NCBI GenBank assembly: GCA_905183005.1
Contig: CAJJDO010000158.1
Coordinates: 62,001-126,000 of the forward strand
Source of the DNA: Paramecium pentaurelia
Lineage: Eukaryota > Ciliophora > Oligohymenophorea > Peniculida > Parameciidae
Reading direction: 5' to 3'
DNA length: 64,000 nt
The position numbers and the translations under genes are program-made. Shown piece by piece: positions 63,968 through 64,000 of the stretch. Below the pieces are notes generated by a model, which was not told the origin of the DNA, searched no databases, and was given only the letters and a program-made list of their open reading frames with translations. Within the stretch, counting starts at the first letter, position 1; the number at the start of each line of letters is the position of its first letter.

Positions 63968-64000
63968 TTATCCAACTCAAAAAACTTCAAAGAATGTATA

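Noticed and set aside
1..64000. tRNA, rRNA, CRISPR arrays, transposases
   Set aside because: None recognised by eye on either strand; the coding and splicing pattern is nuclear ciliate.

Overview
The window is macronuclear DNA of a ciliate, almost certainly a Paramecium species. TAA and TAG are read as glutamine throughout and TGA is the only stop. Base composition is very AT-rich. Genes lie tens to a few hundred bases apart on both strands and are cut by tiny introns of 21-34 nt, nearly all GTA...TAG. One gene encodes a trichocyst matrix protein, a class of secretory protein typical of Paramecium. I recovered gene models by reading all frames with TGA-only stops and removing such introns; in almost every model the spliced length is an exact multiple of three. 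No tRNA, rRNA, CRISPR array or transposon was recognised.

Layout. 1-9023: the 3' part of a K+ channel with a cyclic-nucleotide-binding domain, a possible RAP-domain protein, and CFAP57. 9156-16218: a signalling run on the plus strand (AGC kinase, SCP/FCP1-like phosphatase, GAF-type cyclic-nucleotide phosphodiesterase). 16279-24617: CFAP61, a small putative gene, and a hybrid histidine kinase whose membrane part sits in a shifted frame. 25054-36127: plus-strand genes for a tail-anchored TPR protein, an ankyrin protein, UTP14, a RING membrane protein, two Cys/His-rich proteins and a NEK kinase. 36470-46608: a coiled-coil protein, an AP-complex mu subunit, a zinc-finger/coiled-coil protein with a SPRY-like end, an unrecognised protein, a trichocyst matrix protein, a copine and a CBM20 protein. 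46850-49409: two small genes of unknown role and a CK1-like kinase. 49534-64000: a family of two-helix membrane proteins (two inverted paralogues), a very large type I membrane protein, and three unrecognised genes.

The most important structural observation is technical. At the two N positions (53346 and 61565) the sequence on one side repeats exactly on the other (1055 and 1132 bp). Both look like unmerged contig overlaps rather than biological duplications. Removing one copy gives a clean single gene in each case. The second join sits at a 12-mer identical to the end of an Illumina adapter, which suggests how the assembly may have broken.

Functionally the region is ordinary housekeeping, cilium, signalling and secretory content. 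There is no operon logic, as expected for a ciliate. The nearest thing to something undescribed is the paralogous membrane family at 49534-51952 and 59739-63065, together with the orphan genes beside it.
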